Part shown: positions 1 through 8,079 of the stretch, in pieces
Layout of the letters: each line of letters starts with the position of its first letter
Position numbering within the stretch: position 1 is the stretch's first letter
Source: NORP309 sp964352735
GTDB taxonomy: Bacteria; Pseudomonadota; Gammaproteobacteria; Xanthomonadales; Marinicellaceae
Length of the DNA stretch: 64,000 nucleotides
Assembly (NCBI GenBank): GCA_964352735.1
Contig: CAYGTC010000004.1
Span: 71,329 to 135,328, forward strand
Reading direction: 5' to 3'
The notes under the pieces: model-generated
Told to the model about the DNA's origin: nothing
What the model saw: the letters and a program-made list of their open reading frames with translations, nothing else
Databases searched by the model: none
Position numbers and translations under genes: made by a program

Positions 1-159
1 GTATTTGCTTATATTGGCCCTGGTGCAGGTATACCATTTATTGGCAGTTTTATTGGCTTTATTGTTACTGTTGTTTTGGTCATATCGGCAATTTTGTTTT
101 GGCCTATTCGTAAGATTTTAAAAAAGAGAAAAGCTAAAAAAGGCCCAACAGAGCCATAG
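1..159 (+). CDS. Small membrane protein, C-terminal part (5' end outside window)
   Basis: Frame 1 is open from the first base to a TAG at 157-159, giving 52 residues. It contains the motif YIGPGAG, then a hydrophobic segment of about 25 residues, then a very basic tail (RKILKKRKAKKG). This looks like a single-pass inner-membrane protein with a cytoplasmic basic end. It is followed after 3 bases by another membrane protein gene and then by an alkaline-phosphatase-superfamily gene, so the three are probably one operon. Small YIGPGAG proteins next to such hydrolases are familiar to me from other genomes, but I know no assigned function. The start is missing, so the full length is unknown. Confidence 0.6.
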   Translation, partial: VFAYIGPGAGIPFIGSFIGFIVTVVLVISAILFWPIRKILKKRKAKKGPTEP

Positions 160-162
160 TTC

Positions 163-942
163 ATGGGTTTTTTTGATATTTTATCGCCTTATCTGACTAT
201 TGTAGATGGTTTGTTGTCACTCTATATCAGTGATTGGCTGATCATGCTCTTTTGGGGACTATTGGCGGCATTGGTCAGTACAGTGGTTTTTAAAAAATGC
301 AGTAATCCTGAAACCATATCACACTTAAAAAAACAACTGAAAGCCAAACAACAGGAGTTGAACGATCATGATGGGGAATTTTCTGAGTTGAAAACACTGG
401 CAGCAGAAACCATGAAACTTTCTTTGAAAAGGATGTTGCTCACTTTTTTCCCTGCCATGTTAGCATCAATTCCGGTCATTTTTTTATTGACACATTTGTC
501 AAATCGTTATGATTTAAAACAACCTCGACCTGGTGATGAAGTACCGATCAACATTACTTGGGGAAGTGATAACTCAACACCTGATGTATTGGTCATTGCA
601 CAAGAAAAAAATGTTGAATCAGAAGTGCACAATCATGTAAATTGGCCATCAGGTGAAGAGAAAGTCCAATTGTTTGACCGTGGTCATGATCAGACAATTG
701 TTGAATTACCCTTGCCTCTATCAACGGTGATACACAAAAAACTCTGGTGGAACGCTTTAATTGGCAATCCTGCTGGTTATCTTGATGATGCAAGTCATGT
801 CAATCACATCAGTTTTACTTTTGAAAAAAAACAGATCATTGGTTTTGGCCCAAGTTGGATGCGAGGTTGGTTAACGGTTTTTTTGTTTTTTACTGTGAGT
901 TTTTCAATTGTATTCATGTGGATATTTAAAGTGAAGTTTTGA
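163..942 (+). CDS. Membrane protein of unknown function
   Basis: A 259-residue protein with hydrophobic segments near residues 10-45, at about 90-112 and at the C-terminus (about 232-256). A charged, Lys/Gln/Glu-rich, coiled-coil-like stretch lies at about 52-80. The segment between the last two membrane helices (about 115-230) is hydrophilic and is probably the extracytoplasmic domain. I recognise no family. The ATG lies 3 bases after the stop of the upstream YIGPGAG protein, and the next gene (alkaline phosphatase superfamily) starts 7 bases after its stop, so translational coupling is likely. A role in presenting or anchoring the neighbouring hydrolase is possible but is inferred only from position. 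Confidence 0.65.
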   Translation: MGFFDILSPYLTIVDGLLSLYISDWLIMLFWGLLAALVSTVVFKKCSNPETISHLKKQLKAKQQELNDHDGEFSELKTLAAETMKLSLKRMLLTFFPAMLASIPVIFLLTHLSNRYDLKQPRPGDEVPINITWGSDNSTPDVLVIAQEKNVESEVHNHVNWPSGEEKVQLFDRGHDQTIVELPLPLSTVIHKKLWWNALIGNPAGYLDDASHVNHISFTFEKKQIIGFGPSWMRGWLTVFLFFTVSFSIVFMWIFKVKF

Positions 943-949
943 AATATAA

Positions 950-3508
950 ATGTTGAGGCTGTTGATTTTACTGGTTACTGTAAGTTGGTGTAATCTTGGC
1001 TTGGGCCGGACGGTTATTCTGGGCTTTGATGGTATGGATCCGCAATTACTACAACAATGGATGGACTCTGGTGATTTGCCCCACTTTAAAAAAATGGCTG
1101 AACAGGGGCATTTTCAATCATTGGCTACCACCAATCCTGCACAATCACCTGTGGCTTGGTCATCCTTTGCAACCGGTTTAAATCCTGGGCAACATGGTAT
1201 TTTTGATTTTATACACCGTGACCCAAACAATATGAGTCCGTTGTATTCCATTTCTGGCTTAAAAGCACCCGACAGCATTGATGTTTTTGGATTGCAGGTC
1301 CCTACATCAAGTCCTGCCATATACAATAAAAGAATCGGTAAACCCTTTTGGTTAACAGCGGAACATATGGGGCATCGCTCATCGGTTTTACGTGTTCCTG
1401 TAACCTATCCGGCAGGTAACAACTCGCGTATGCTTTCTGGCATGGGTGTGCCGGATTTGCTGGGTACTCAAGGTACTTATACATTTTATGCAACCAAATA
1501 TATCAACCCATCTGAGGCAGGTGGTCAAATTATTCGGGTAAAAGTCAAAGACAATGCCATTGAAACTGAACTGCCAGGTCCAGCACATCCATTGACTGGT
1601 GAAACACTGAATACTCCATTGCTTATGCGCAAGATTGATCAACAATCAGTCTCAGTTGATCTCAATGGCACATCCATTAAGCTCCAACAAGGAAAATGGA
1701 GCGATTGGGTAAGTGTGGATTTCAGTTATGCTGGATTGTTTTCATTGAACGGCATGGTGAGGATGTACCTTGTAGAAGCTTTTCCCCGATTGAAGCTTTA
1801 TGTTTCACCAATAAATATCAATCCCCAATCTGCAGATTTGCCCATTGCTCAGCCAATGTCTTATGCCGATCAATTGTCGCAAGACATTGGTCTTTATCAT
1901 ACTTTGGGCATGCCTGAGGAAACGTGGTCGCTCAATGATGATTTGATAGACAGTGCCACTTATCTGGAGATGGTGAAGAAAGTATTGGCTGAACGCGAAG
2001 CGATGTTTTTTTCTGAGTTGGAAAATCAACAAAGTGAGCTGTTAATTACGGTGTTTGTGCAAACCGATCGGGTCAGTCACATGTTTTGGCGCGGTTTTGA
2101 TCCTAATCATCCTGAATACGACAATACCAATGCAATAGAGAGGGGTGCAATCAAGTGGATTTATACCGAAGCAGACAGGATTCTTGGTCAAGCCTTATCA
2201 AAACTAAAAACAGATGATCGTTTAATGGTGATCAGTGATCATGGTTTTGCACCTTATTACCGTCATGTGCATTTGAATCGTTGGTTGCAAGAGAATGATT
2301 ACTTGGTATTAAAAGACAATGTTGATAAAGCTGATTTTGTTTTACAAGACATTGATTGGCGCAAAACTCGTGCTTATGCAATGGGGCTTAATGGTATATA
2401 TGTCAACCTTATAGGGCGTGAAAAAAATGGCATTGTTGAATCTAAAGATAAAAGTGTACTCATGTCAAACATCACAGCTGAACTTGGGGCTTTGTATGAT
2501 GAGCAGTTGCAGCAGCCTGTTATCCGCCGTATTGATGCCAGTACAGATATTTATCATCCCGAAAATCGAGCGTATTCTCCAGACTTAATTGTCGGCTACA
2601 ACAAGGGTTATCGGGCTTCCTGGCAAACGGTATTGGGAGAAGCACCTGAATCAATATTGTCTGATAACCATGATAAGTGGAGTGGGGATCATTGTATTGA
2701 TCCATCACTTGTACCGGGTGTTTTATTAACCAATTTTAAAATCGATAATGAATTTGTGAATCAACAGTCGATTCATATCAGCGACATCGGTGCATTGGCG
2801 TTGACAAAAAAGATGACAAAAGAATCATCGGAATCAATTGCTCATGAAAGTGGGTATCTGGATGTTGTACAAACCATATTCAGATCAATTTTGGATATCT
2901 TATTTAACCATTTGTCTGTTTATTTTGCTGCGGCATTGGCAGCTATGGTACTGGGTGTGTGGTTACTCATTATCAATAAAGTGTGTCGTAAACTTTTAAT
3001 GAAGGGTTTATTACGATTGGTGTTAAAAAACACCATGGTTTTCTTGTCTATAGTGACTTTTTTATATGTTGTAAATTCGGTATTTAAAGAGCAATATAGC
3101 ATCGGTGATACGCGAGAAATTCGAGCATTTCCGATAAGTCAGGTGAATTTGCCAGAGTTAAATTGGTTTAATGCCAATGGTGACCTGAGCACAACAGGGG
3201 TGACAAGAGTTGATAAAAATAGGTGGCACTTTGAGGAAAAACAACAAACCGTTATTTTAAAAGAGTCTGACGGTTATGTGCTGCTTAATTCTGCAGATGT
3301 TCAAAATTTAAAAACCAAAAGCCAAAAACGTTGGTATCATCATTTTTTCTCCAATCAATTGGGTTATATCAGTCCATACAGTCAAGTTGATAAAATCACG
3401 ATAAAATCAGTCAATAACGACACATTATACTTGTGGCTGTGTTTTGTCATTTGCTTTTTCTTGACTTTAATGTTTCACCATATTTTTGTCCAATACCGTT
3501 CTCGCTAA
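950..3508 (+). CDS. Alkaline phosphatase superfamily hydrolase (type I phosphodiesterase-like), membrane-anchored
   Basis: An 852-residue exported protein with an N-terminal hydrophobic signal (about 1-19). The metalloenzyme fold is shown by GFDGMD (D27), the nucleophile region SPVAWSSFATG (probable nucleophile S66), TDRVSH and VISDHGF, the metal-ligand motifs of the phosphodiesterase/nucleotide pyrophosphatase branch. Three hydrophobic segments follow the catalytic domain (about 655-680, 690-715 and the last 25 residues), so the enzyme domain is probably periplasmic and tethered. It likely cleaves or transfers a phospho group; the substrate cannot be told from sequence. It closes the three-gene run that starts at the window edge and sits just upstream of the duplicated envelope cassettes, which contain further members of the same superfamily. 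Confidence 0.8.
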   Translation: MLRLLILLVTVSWCNLGLGRTVILGFDGMDPQLLQQWMDSGDLPHFKKMAEQGHFQSLATTNPAQSPVAWSSFATGLNPGQHGIFDFIHRDPNNMSPLYSISGLKAPDSIDVFGLQVPTSSPAIYNKRIGKPFWLTAEHMGHRSSVLRVPVTYPAGNNSRMLSGMGVPDLLGTQGTYTFYATKYINPSEAGGQIIRVKVKDNAIETELPGPAHPLTGETLNTPLLMRKIDQQSVSVDLNGTSIKLQQGKWSDWVSVDFSYAGLFSLNGMVRMYLVEAFPRLKLYVSPININPQSADLPIAQPMSYADQLSQDIGLYHTLGMPEETWSLNDDLIDSATYLEMVKKVLAEREAMFFSELENQQSELLITVFVQTDRVSHMFWRGFDPNHPEYDNTNAIERGAIKWIYTEADRILGQALSKLKTDDRLMVISDHGFAPYYRHVHLNRWLQENDYLVLKDNVDKADFVLQDIDWRKTRAYAMGLNGIYVNLIGREKNGIVESKDKSVLMSNITAELGALYDEQLQQPVIRRIDASTDIYHPENRAYSPDLIVGYNKGYRASWQTVLGEAPESILSDNHDKWSGDHCIDPSLVPGVLLTNFKIDNEFVNQQSIHISDIGALALTKKMTKESSESIAHESGYLDVVQTIFRSILDILFNHLSVYFAAALAAMVLGVWLLIINKVCRKLLMKGLLRLVLKNTMVFLSIVTFLYVVNSVFKEQYSIGDTREIRAFPISQVNLPELNWFNANGDLSTTGVTRVDKNRWHFEEKQQTVILKESDGYVLLNSADVQNLKTKSQKRWYHHFFSNQLGYISPYSQVDKITIKSVNNDTLYLWLCFVICFFLTLMFHHIFVQYRSR

Positions 3509-3603
3509 GAAATGACCTGGGATCTTTCATAAATATATCAATAAGATAGGGATATCAAAAAATACCCATCTCAGCGTTGTGGTTTTTATCAAGGGAATGA
3601 CTG

Positions 3604-3834
3604 GCCCGAATATTTTATCAAAACGGTAAAAAAGTTGATTTTATCTATGAAAAACATTGAGTTAGACGAATTTATTAAAAAGACACTTTGTACCTGAATG
3701 GTTTTATGAAAAAAATGGCTGCATATCTTGAATAAAATCGCTTCAAAGCCATGAATAACTGGCTTTGAAGCGATGTTTATCCAATCTACTTTGCCATTTT
3801 TACCCTAAAATCCATTCTATGATGAAATATCGGG
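3604..3834 (+). repeat. MITE-like repeat, copy 1 (full length)
   Basis: About 230 bases bounded by inverted ends: CCCGAATATTTTATCA at 3605-3620 and the complementary TGATGAAATATCGGG at 3820-3834. Inside is a perfect 13-bp stem (CGCTTCAAAGCCA and TGGCTTTGAAGCG, about 3739-3771) with an 8-base loop, and two blocks, TTTGTACCTGAATGG and CCATTCTATGATGAAAT, that recur at 52.8 and 57.8 kb. There is no coding capacity. It resembles a miniature inverted-repeat element mobilised in trans. It lies between the phosphodiesterase gene and cassette A. Confidence 0.75.
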
Positions 3835-3968
3835 TCTAACTGGGTTCATAATTGCCGTATTTTTGCGATTTTTGTATTGGGCCGTATGGTTTTGGAAAGG
3901 TCATTAAATGTACCAATTATGACATATCATCAGTGAAATATATGACGCATAAAATATATACGCGTAAA

Positions 3969-3996
3969 TTGTAAATTTTTATTCATAAATTATGAT
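3969..3996 (+). promoter_or_regulatory. Possible sigma-70 promoter for the secreted protein at 4068
   Basis: TTGTAA at 3969-3974 and TATGAT at 3991-3996 are separated by 16 bases, about 70 bases before the ATG at 4068. The region is very A+T rich, so chance matches are likely. Confidence 0.3.
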
Positions 3997-4067
3997 AAAT
4001 TTTGCAAAAAAACACCCATTAATGTACCCTGATATGTGAGTAAAAAGAGTTCTATAGGGTAGAATCA

Positions 4068-4934
4068 ATGATCAATTCAAGTTTCAACAAAGTTATTATT
4101 ATGTTTTTAATCACCGCTTTTGTGTTTATTAACAACGCTCATGCACAAATCACACCACAACAACAGGAAGTGTTGGACGATTATTTAGTAATGAAAGACA
4201 TGAATGGGGATGAACGCAGAGATTATCGTAAGCAAGTATTTGCCAACAAATCACCTGAACAAAGTAGGGCCTATTCACGAGCTTTCAAACAAGTCCGACC
4301 TATGTTGGCAAGCTACTTGGGTTATGCTAATGGTGAGTTGCCTTCAGATACCACTGCAAAGACATCAGCCAGTAGTCATGAAAAAGGTGCACACAGAGTA
4401 CCTGGAACCAGCATTCAATATGATTCAGGTAATGTTACTGGCACATCTGGTGTTGCTAGCCAAATGGTCGGAAACAGATTTGATAGTGCCTTAAACCCGC
4501 CTGGCACCATGTGTTGCTTCCCGGTTGAAAGTACAGGAACGATTACAATGGCCACATTTAATATGGTAAACACCCAATTCAATAGCGCTGTCTATAGTCT
4601 TTATACCAATATCATGGGTACAACCGCACAGCAAGTTACGTCTATGGGAATGCCTGGAATAATGACAGGCCTAAATACCCTCACCTTCGGCACCATGACA
4701 ATGGGCAATTATGCAAACGGTGCTTTTTTGGCAGGTATTTGGCAATTTAACATTGGCAATACAGCTCTGGGTGTAGATACTGGTACCACTGGCGGGCAGG
4801 GTTTTCATGGTATCAGTTTGAATGATGGGGCTATGGCCAGCATGTTAACAGATTTAATGTCACTGAATGCGGTTTTTAGGGTTCAAGGTAATGTGGCAAC
4901 GCCTGTTGAGTTGATCAATTTTACTGTTGAATGA
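4068..4934 (+). CDS. Secreted protein of the cassette (A1), C-terminal PVELINF motif
   Basis: A 288-residue protein with a Sec signal (hydrophobic 9-22, likely cleavage after NNAHA). A conserved helical segment follows (QQQEVLDDYLVMKDM, then ERRDYRK and RAFKQVRP, about 28-85). Next come the block HRVPGTSIQYDSG and a beta-rich, Gly/Thr/Met-rich domain ending in the extreme C-terminal motif ATPVELINFTVE. Two paralogues lie nearby: a frameshifted one at 5025 and one at 23186. No family is recognised. It is the first gene of cassette A and is followed by its paralogue and by the sulfatase-like lipoprotein gene. The paired cysteines in GTMCCFPVE are shared with the 5025 copy but absent from the 23186 copy. 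It could be a structural surface protein or a substrate of the neighbouring enzymes; both are inference. Confidence 0.75.
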   Translation: MINSSFNKVIIMFLITAFVFINNAHAQITPQQQEVLDDYLVMKDMNGDERRDYRKQVFANKSPEQSRAYSRAFKQVRPMLASYLGYANGELPSDTTAKTSASSHEKGAHRVPGTSIQYDSGNVTGTSGVASQMVGNRFDSALNPPGTMCCFPVESTGTITMATFNMVNTQFNSAVYSLYTNIMGTTAQQVTSMGMPGIMTGLNTLTFGTMTMGNYANGAFLAGIWQFNIGNTALGVDTGTTGGQGFHGISLNDGAMASMLTDLMSLNAVFRVQGNVATPVELINFTVE

Positions 4935-5024
4935 TAATCCAATCTGGGGAATTAGGTATCATTTGGTCATTGAAATAAAATTTAACTTTGTGCTTTTTTA
5001 ATGGGGTATTAATAGGGGTAATTA

Positions 5025-5907
5025 ATGAAGAAAATATTTTGTAAATATCTGTTGTCATTAAGTTTGGCGACAATGAGCAGTGTTTATGCTGCTGATGTCA
5101 CACCACAACAACAGGAAGTGTTGGATGATTATATGGCAATGAAGGATATGACCATTGGTGAGCGCCGCGACTATAGAGAACGTGTATTCGCTGGTAAAAC
5201 ACCAGAACAAAACCGTACTTATACTAAAGCTTTCAAGCAAGTCAGACCGATGTTGCCTGAATACTTGGGCTTGATCGATGGTCAAGATCCTGCCAAAGTC
5301 AATCAGACTACAAGGCAAACTCGCAATTCAGATACCCGAAAAACCGCACATCGAGTACCTGGAACAAGTATTCAATATGATTCAGGAACAGTATTTGGTG
5401 GAGGTGGTCTTGCAAGTCAAATGCTGGGCAATCGATTTGACTTGGCATTGAATACTGCGGGAACCATGTGTTGTTTTCCTGTTGAGTCCTCAGGATCCAT
5501 TACCATGATTACTTTTGATATGGTCAATACTTTTTTTGGTAGTGTTGTTTTCAGTCTATACAGTGACATCATGGGCACGACCGCTATGCAAGTAACATCC
5601 ATGGCTAGACCAGGTATTATGACGGGTTTGAATACGCTGTCTGTAATGTCGCCCACTTCAATGAATGCCTATAGCAATGGCAGTTTTTTGGCTGGTATTT
5701 GGCAGTTTGATCCAACCATGACGGGCTTGGCTTTAGATACCATGTCAGGCAGGTGGTCAGGGTTTCCACGCCATTAGTCTTAATGATGGGGCCGCTGGTA
5801 CGATGTTGACAACGGTTACCTCAGGGGGTATGGGTCGCAATGCCATTTTCAGAGTTCAAGGCAATGTGGCTACTCCTGTTGAATTGATCAATTTTACTGT
5901 TGAGTAA
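5025..5907 (+). pseudogene. Secreted protein paralogue (A2), frameshifted near its 3' end
   Basis: The reading frame from ATG 5025 gives a signal peptide (cleavage likely after VYA) and the same domains as the gene at 4068, but it stops at 5775-5777. Shifting frame at about 5751 (one extra base in GGCAGGTGG) restores GGQGFHAISLNDG and continues to a TAA at 5905-5907. The restored product ends in the same ATPVELINFTVE as its neighbour. The 3' part is therefore well conserved, so the shift is recent, or is a sequencing/assembly error, or is recoded. AGGGGT before the start (about 5013-5018) is a good ribosome-binding site and resembles the leader of the gene at 23186. If the shift is real, the truncated product loses the conserved C-terminus. 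Confidence 0.75.
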
Positions 5908-5931
5908 ACCATTAAAATATGATTTGATTTT

Positions 5932-8079
5932 ATGAAAATTATGAACATAACGGGCTTATCAGCCCGTTTTTTTATGCTTATTTTGTGCTTTTTATTGACC
6001 AATGGCTGTCAACAAAAAGAACAATGGAACGTGCTGATTGTCACTTTTGATACCACACGCGCTGATCACATTGCCACCTACGGTAATGATTCAGCGCGTA
6101 CACCTGTATTGGATCAATTGGCCAATGATGGAGTTGTGTACGAGCGATCACTTGCGCCGATTCCCATCACCTTGCCATCACACACCAGTATTATGACTGG
6201 GCAAGTGCCTTTTGTGCATGGCGTACGTGACAATGGTTTATTTAAGTTATCTGATAAAAAGCTTACATTGGCAGAAATACTCAGACAACAAGGTTTTGCA
6301 ACGGGTGCTGCGATTGGCTCTTTCCCATTGACCTCGCAATTTGGTATCAGTCAAGGTTTTGATTTCTTTAATGAACACATCACACAGAAATTTGAAGACA
6401 TTTTTGGTGAACGCACCATTGCCAAAGACAAGTTGTTTTTTGATGAGCGCAAAGCCGCACAGGTCAATGATGCCATCATGCCATGGATAGAACAGCAAGT
6501 CACCAGCAGTGATGATCCATTCTTTGCCTGGGTTCATTATTTTGATCCGCATCATCCGCATGAGCCGCCTGCACCTTACAATCAGTCATTTGTACATGAT
6601 TTATATCAAGGTGAGATTGCCTATTCCGACGAAAGTCTTGGTAACATCATCAGCCAATTGAAACGATTAGGTGTTTATGATAATACGATGATTGTTTTTA
6701 CCTCAGATCACGGCGAAGGGATGAATGAGCACAATGAATCCACCCATTCTTTGCTTGTTTACAACAGTACCGTTCATGTGCCGCTCATTGTCAAATATCC
6801 ACTGCAAAAGTATGCAGGTACACGGGTCAGTCAGTGGGTTGGATCGGTGGATATTTTGCCCACAATTCTGAATCAATTAAAAATTGACACACCTGAGGAC
6901 ATTCAAGGAAGAATCTTACCATTAGACGATGATCAAAATGATCAAGCCGAATACTATATTGAAACCTTATCGCCGCGTTTTTCACGTGGATGGGGGGAGC
7001 AGCGGGGATTGGTTAAAAACGATAAAAAATACATTTATGGCCCCAAGAAAGAGCTTTATAATTTACAAAATGATCATGCAGAAGTGGATAATATAATTGA
7101 TGAGAATCCACAATTGGCAGAGCAAATGAAAAACGATTTGGCTGCTTACATTGATGAATATCAATTGGGTGAAGGCAACAGCTCTGTTGAAGTAGACAGT
7201 GACACGCTCAATACTTTGAGGGGTTTAGGCTATGTACAATCCTCAGCGCAAGCGATTGATTATTTTGAAGAAAAACTGGATGATTCGGGTGATGCTCCTC
7301 AATTGCATGTGGCTACCATCAGTAGCTACAGTCAGGCCAAAAATTTATTATTCAATGGTCAATACATTGAAGGTAGCCGATACCTTGATGCTTTGTTATT
7401 AACGGATGCAGATAATCTGGCATATTTAGAACTAAAAATACAGGCAGATATGCAATTGGGTAATTATGAGGCGGCAAAAGAAACTATTGAGCATTTGCCT
7501 AATGACAGTTACGGTACATTACAGGCCCATGATCGAATGGTATTATTGGCGAAAATTCATTTCTTTCAAGGTGATTATGACCAATCAACCATGTTGTTTG
7601 AAGATGCAGAAAATCTTGAGACCACTGCTGTTGGTCAATTCTATCTGGCCAAGCTATACGCGATCAAAAACAAATGGGTTCAGCAGCAGCAACATCTAAA
7701 AGCGGTTCTTGATTTCAACCCCAATGATGTGAATGTGTTGAATGATTTAGCGATCAGTTATTCACAAGATGGTCAAATCTTACTAGCCGAGAACACTTTT
7801 AAACAGGCCATTGCCAGTAATCCTTATCATCAATTAAGTCACTATAATTATGCGACATACTTGTTTAACATTGGTGACGAAGCTTCAGCAGAATACCAGT
7901 ATTTGCAAGCCATAAAAATGGACAAATACTATATCAAGGCCTATTATGCTTTGGTTGAGATCTATGCCAATCAGGCAGAGCTGGTTCAAGCACAAGCCAT
8001 AATCACGAAAATGCGTCAAATATCACCGCATCATCCATTAATTGAAAGAGCAGAAAAATACCTCAGTTTTTATGAATAA
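5932..8079 (+). CDS. Sulfatase-like hydrolase/transferase with C-terminal TPRs, lipoprotein (cassette A)
   Basis: 715 residues. Signal peptide with a lipobox-like LTNGC (C26). The alkaline-phosphatase/sulfatase fold covers about 30-400: metal ligands in VTFDTTRADH (D40) and TSDHGEG (D259, H260). The nucleophile position in TLPSHTSIMTG is Thr80 where classical sulfatases have Cys or Ser of CxPSR, so this is more likely a phospho-transferring or phosphodiester enzyme than a formylglycine sulfatase. FDPHHPHEPP is a further conserved block. Residues about 440-715 are TPR repeats (YNYATYLFNIGDEASAEYQY). The ATG is 24 bases after the frameshifted gene's restored stop. A terminator hairpin lies inside codons 7-14. 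ATG 5974 after the hairpin is an alternative start, but it would give a very short signal without positive charge. The next gene overlaps by 8 bases. Confidence 0.85.
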   Translation: MKIMNITGLSARFFMLILCFLLTNGCQQKEQWNVLIVTFDTTRADHIATYGNDSARTPVLDQLANDGVVYERSLAPIPITLPSHTSIMTGQVPFVHGVRDNGLFKLSDKKLTLAEILRQQGFATGAAIGSFPLTSQFGISQGFDFFNEHITQKFEDIFGERTIAKDKLFFDERKAAQVNDAIMPWIEQQVTSSDDPFFAWVHYFDPHHPHEPPAPYNQSFVHDLYQGEIAYSDESLGNIISQLKRLGVYDNTMIVFTSDHGEGMNEHNESTHSLLVYNSTVHVPLIVKYPLQKYAGTRVSQWVGSVDILPTILNQLKIDTPEDIQGRILPLDDDQNDQAEYYIETLSPRFSRGWGEQRGLVKNDKKYIYGPKKELYNLQNDHAEVDNIIDENPQLAEQMKNDLAAYIDEYQLGEGNSSVEVDSDTLNTLRGLGYVQSSAQAIDYFEEKLDDSGDAPQLHVATISSYSQAKNLLFNGQYIEGSRYLDALLLTDADNLAYLELKIQADMQLGNYEAAKETIEHLPNDSYGTLQAHDRMVLLAKIHFFQGDYDQSTMLFEDAENLETTAVGQFYLAKLYAIKNKWVQQQQHLKAVLDFNPNDVNVLNDLAISYSQDGQILLAENTFKQAIASNPYHQLSHYNYATYLFNIGDEASAEYQYLQAIKMDKYYIKAYYALVEIYANQAELVQAQAIITKMRQISPHHPLIERAEKYLSFYE
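5950..5973 (+). terminator. Intrinsic terminator inside the 5' end of the sulfatase-like gene
   Basis: ACGGGCT (5950-5956), loop TATC, AGCCCGT (5961-5967), then a run of seven T ending at 5973: a textbook rho-independent terminator. It probably ends transcripts of the secreted-protein genes, yet it lies within codons 7-14 of the next gene. Read-through, or a ribosome over the stem, would be needed for downstream expression. Confidence 0.8.

Larger units (their letters stand above)
3509..4067. other. Intergenic region with a repeat copy and a likely promoter
   Basis: This 559-base gap has no convincing gene. It holds repeat copy 1 (3604-3834) and a plausible promoter (3969-3996) for the secreted-protein gene at 4068. 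I see nothing definite in 3509-3603 or 3835-3960, apart from high A+T. Confidence 0.6.
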
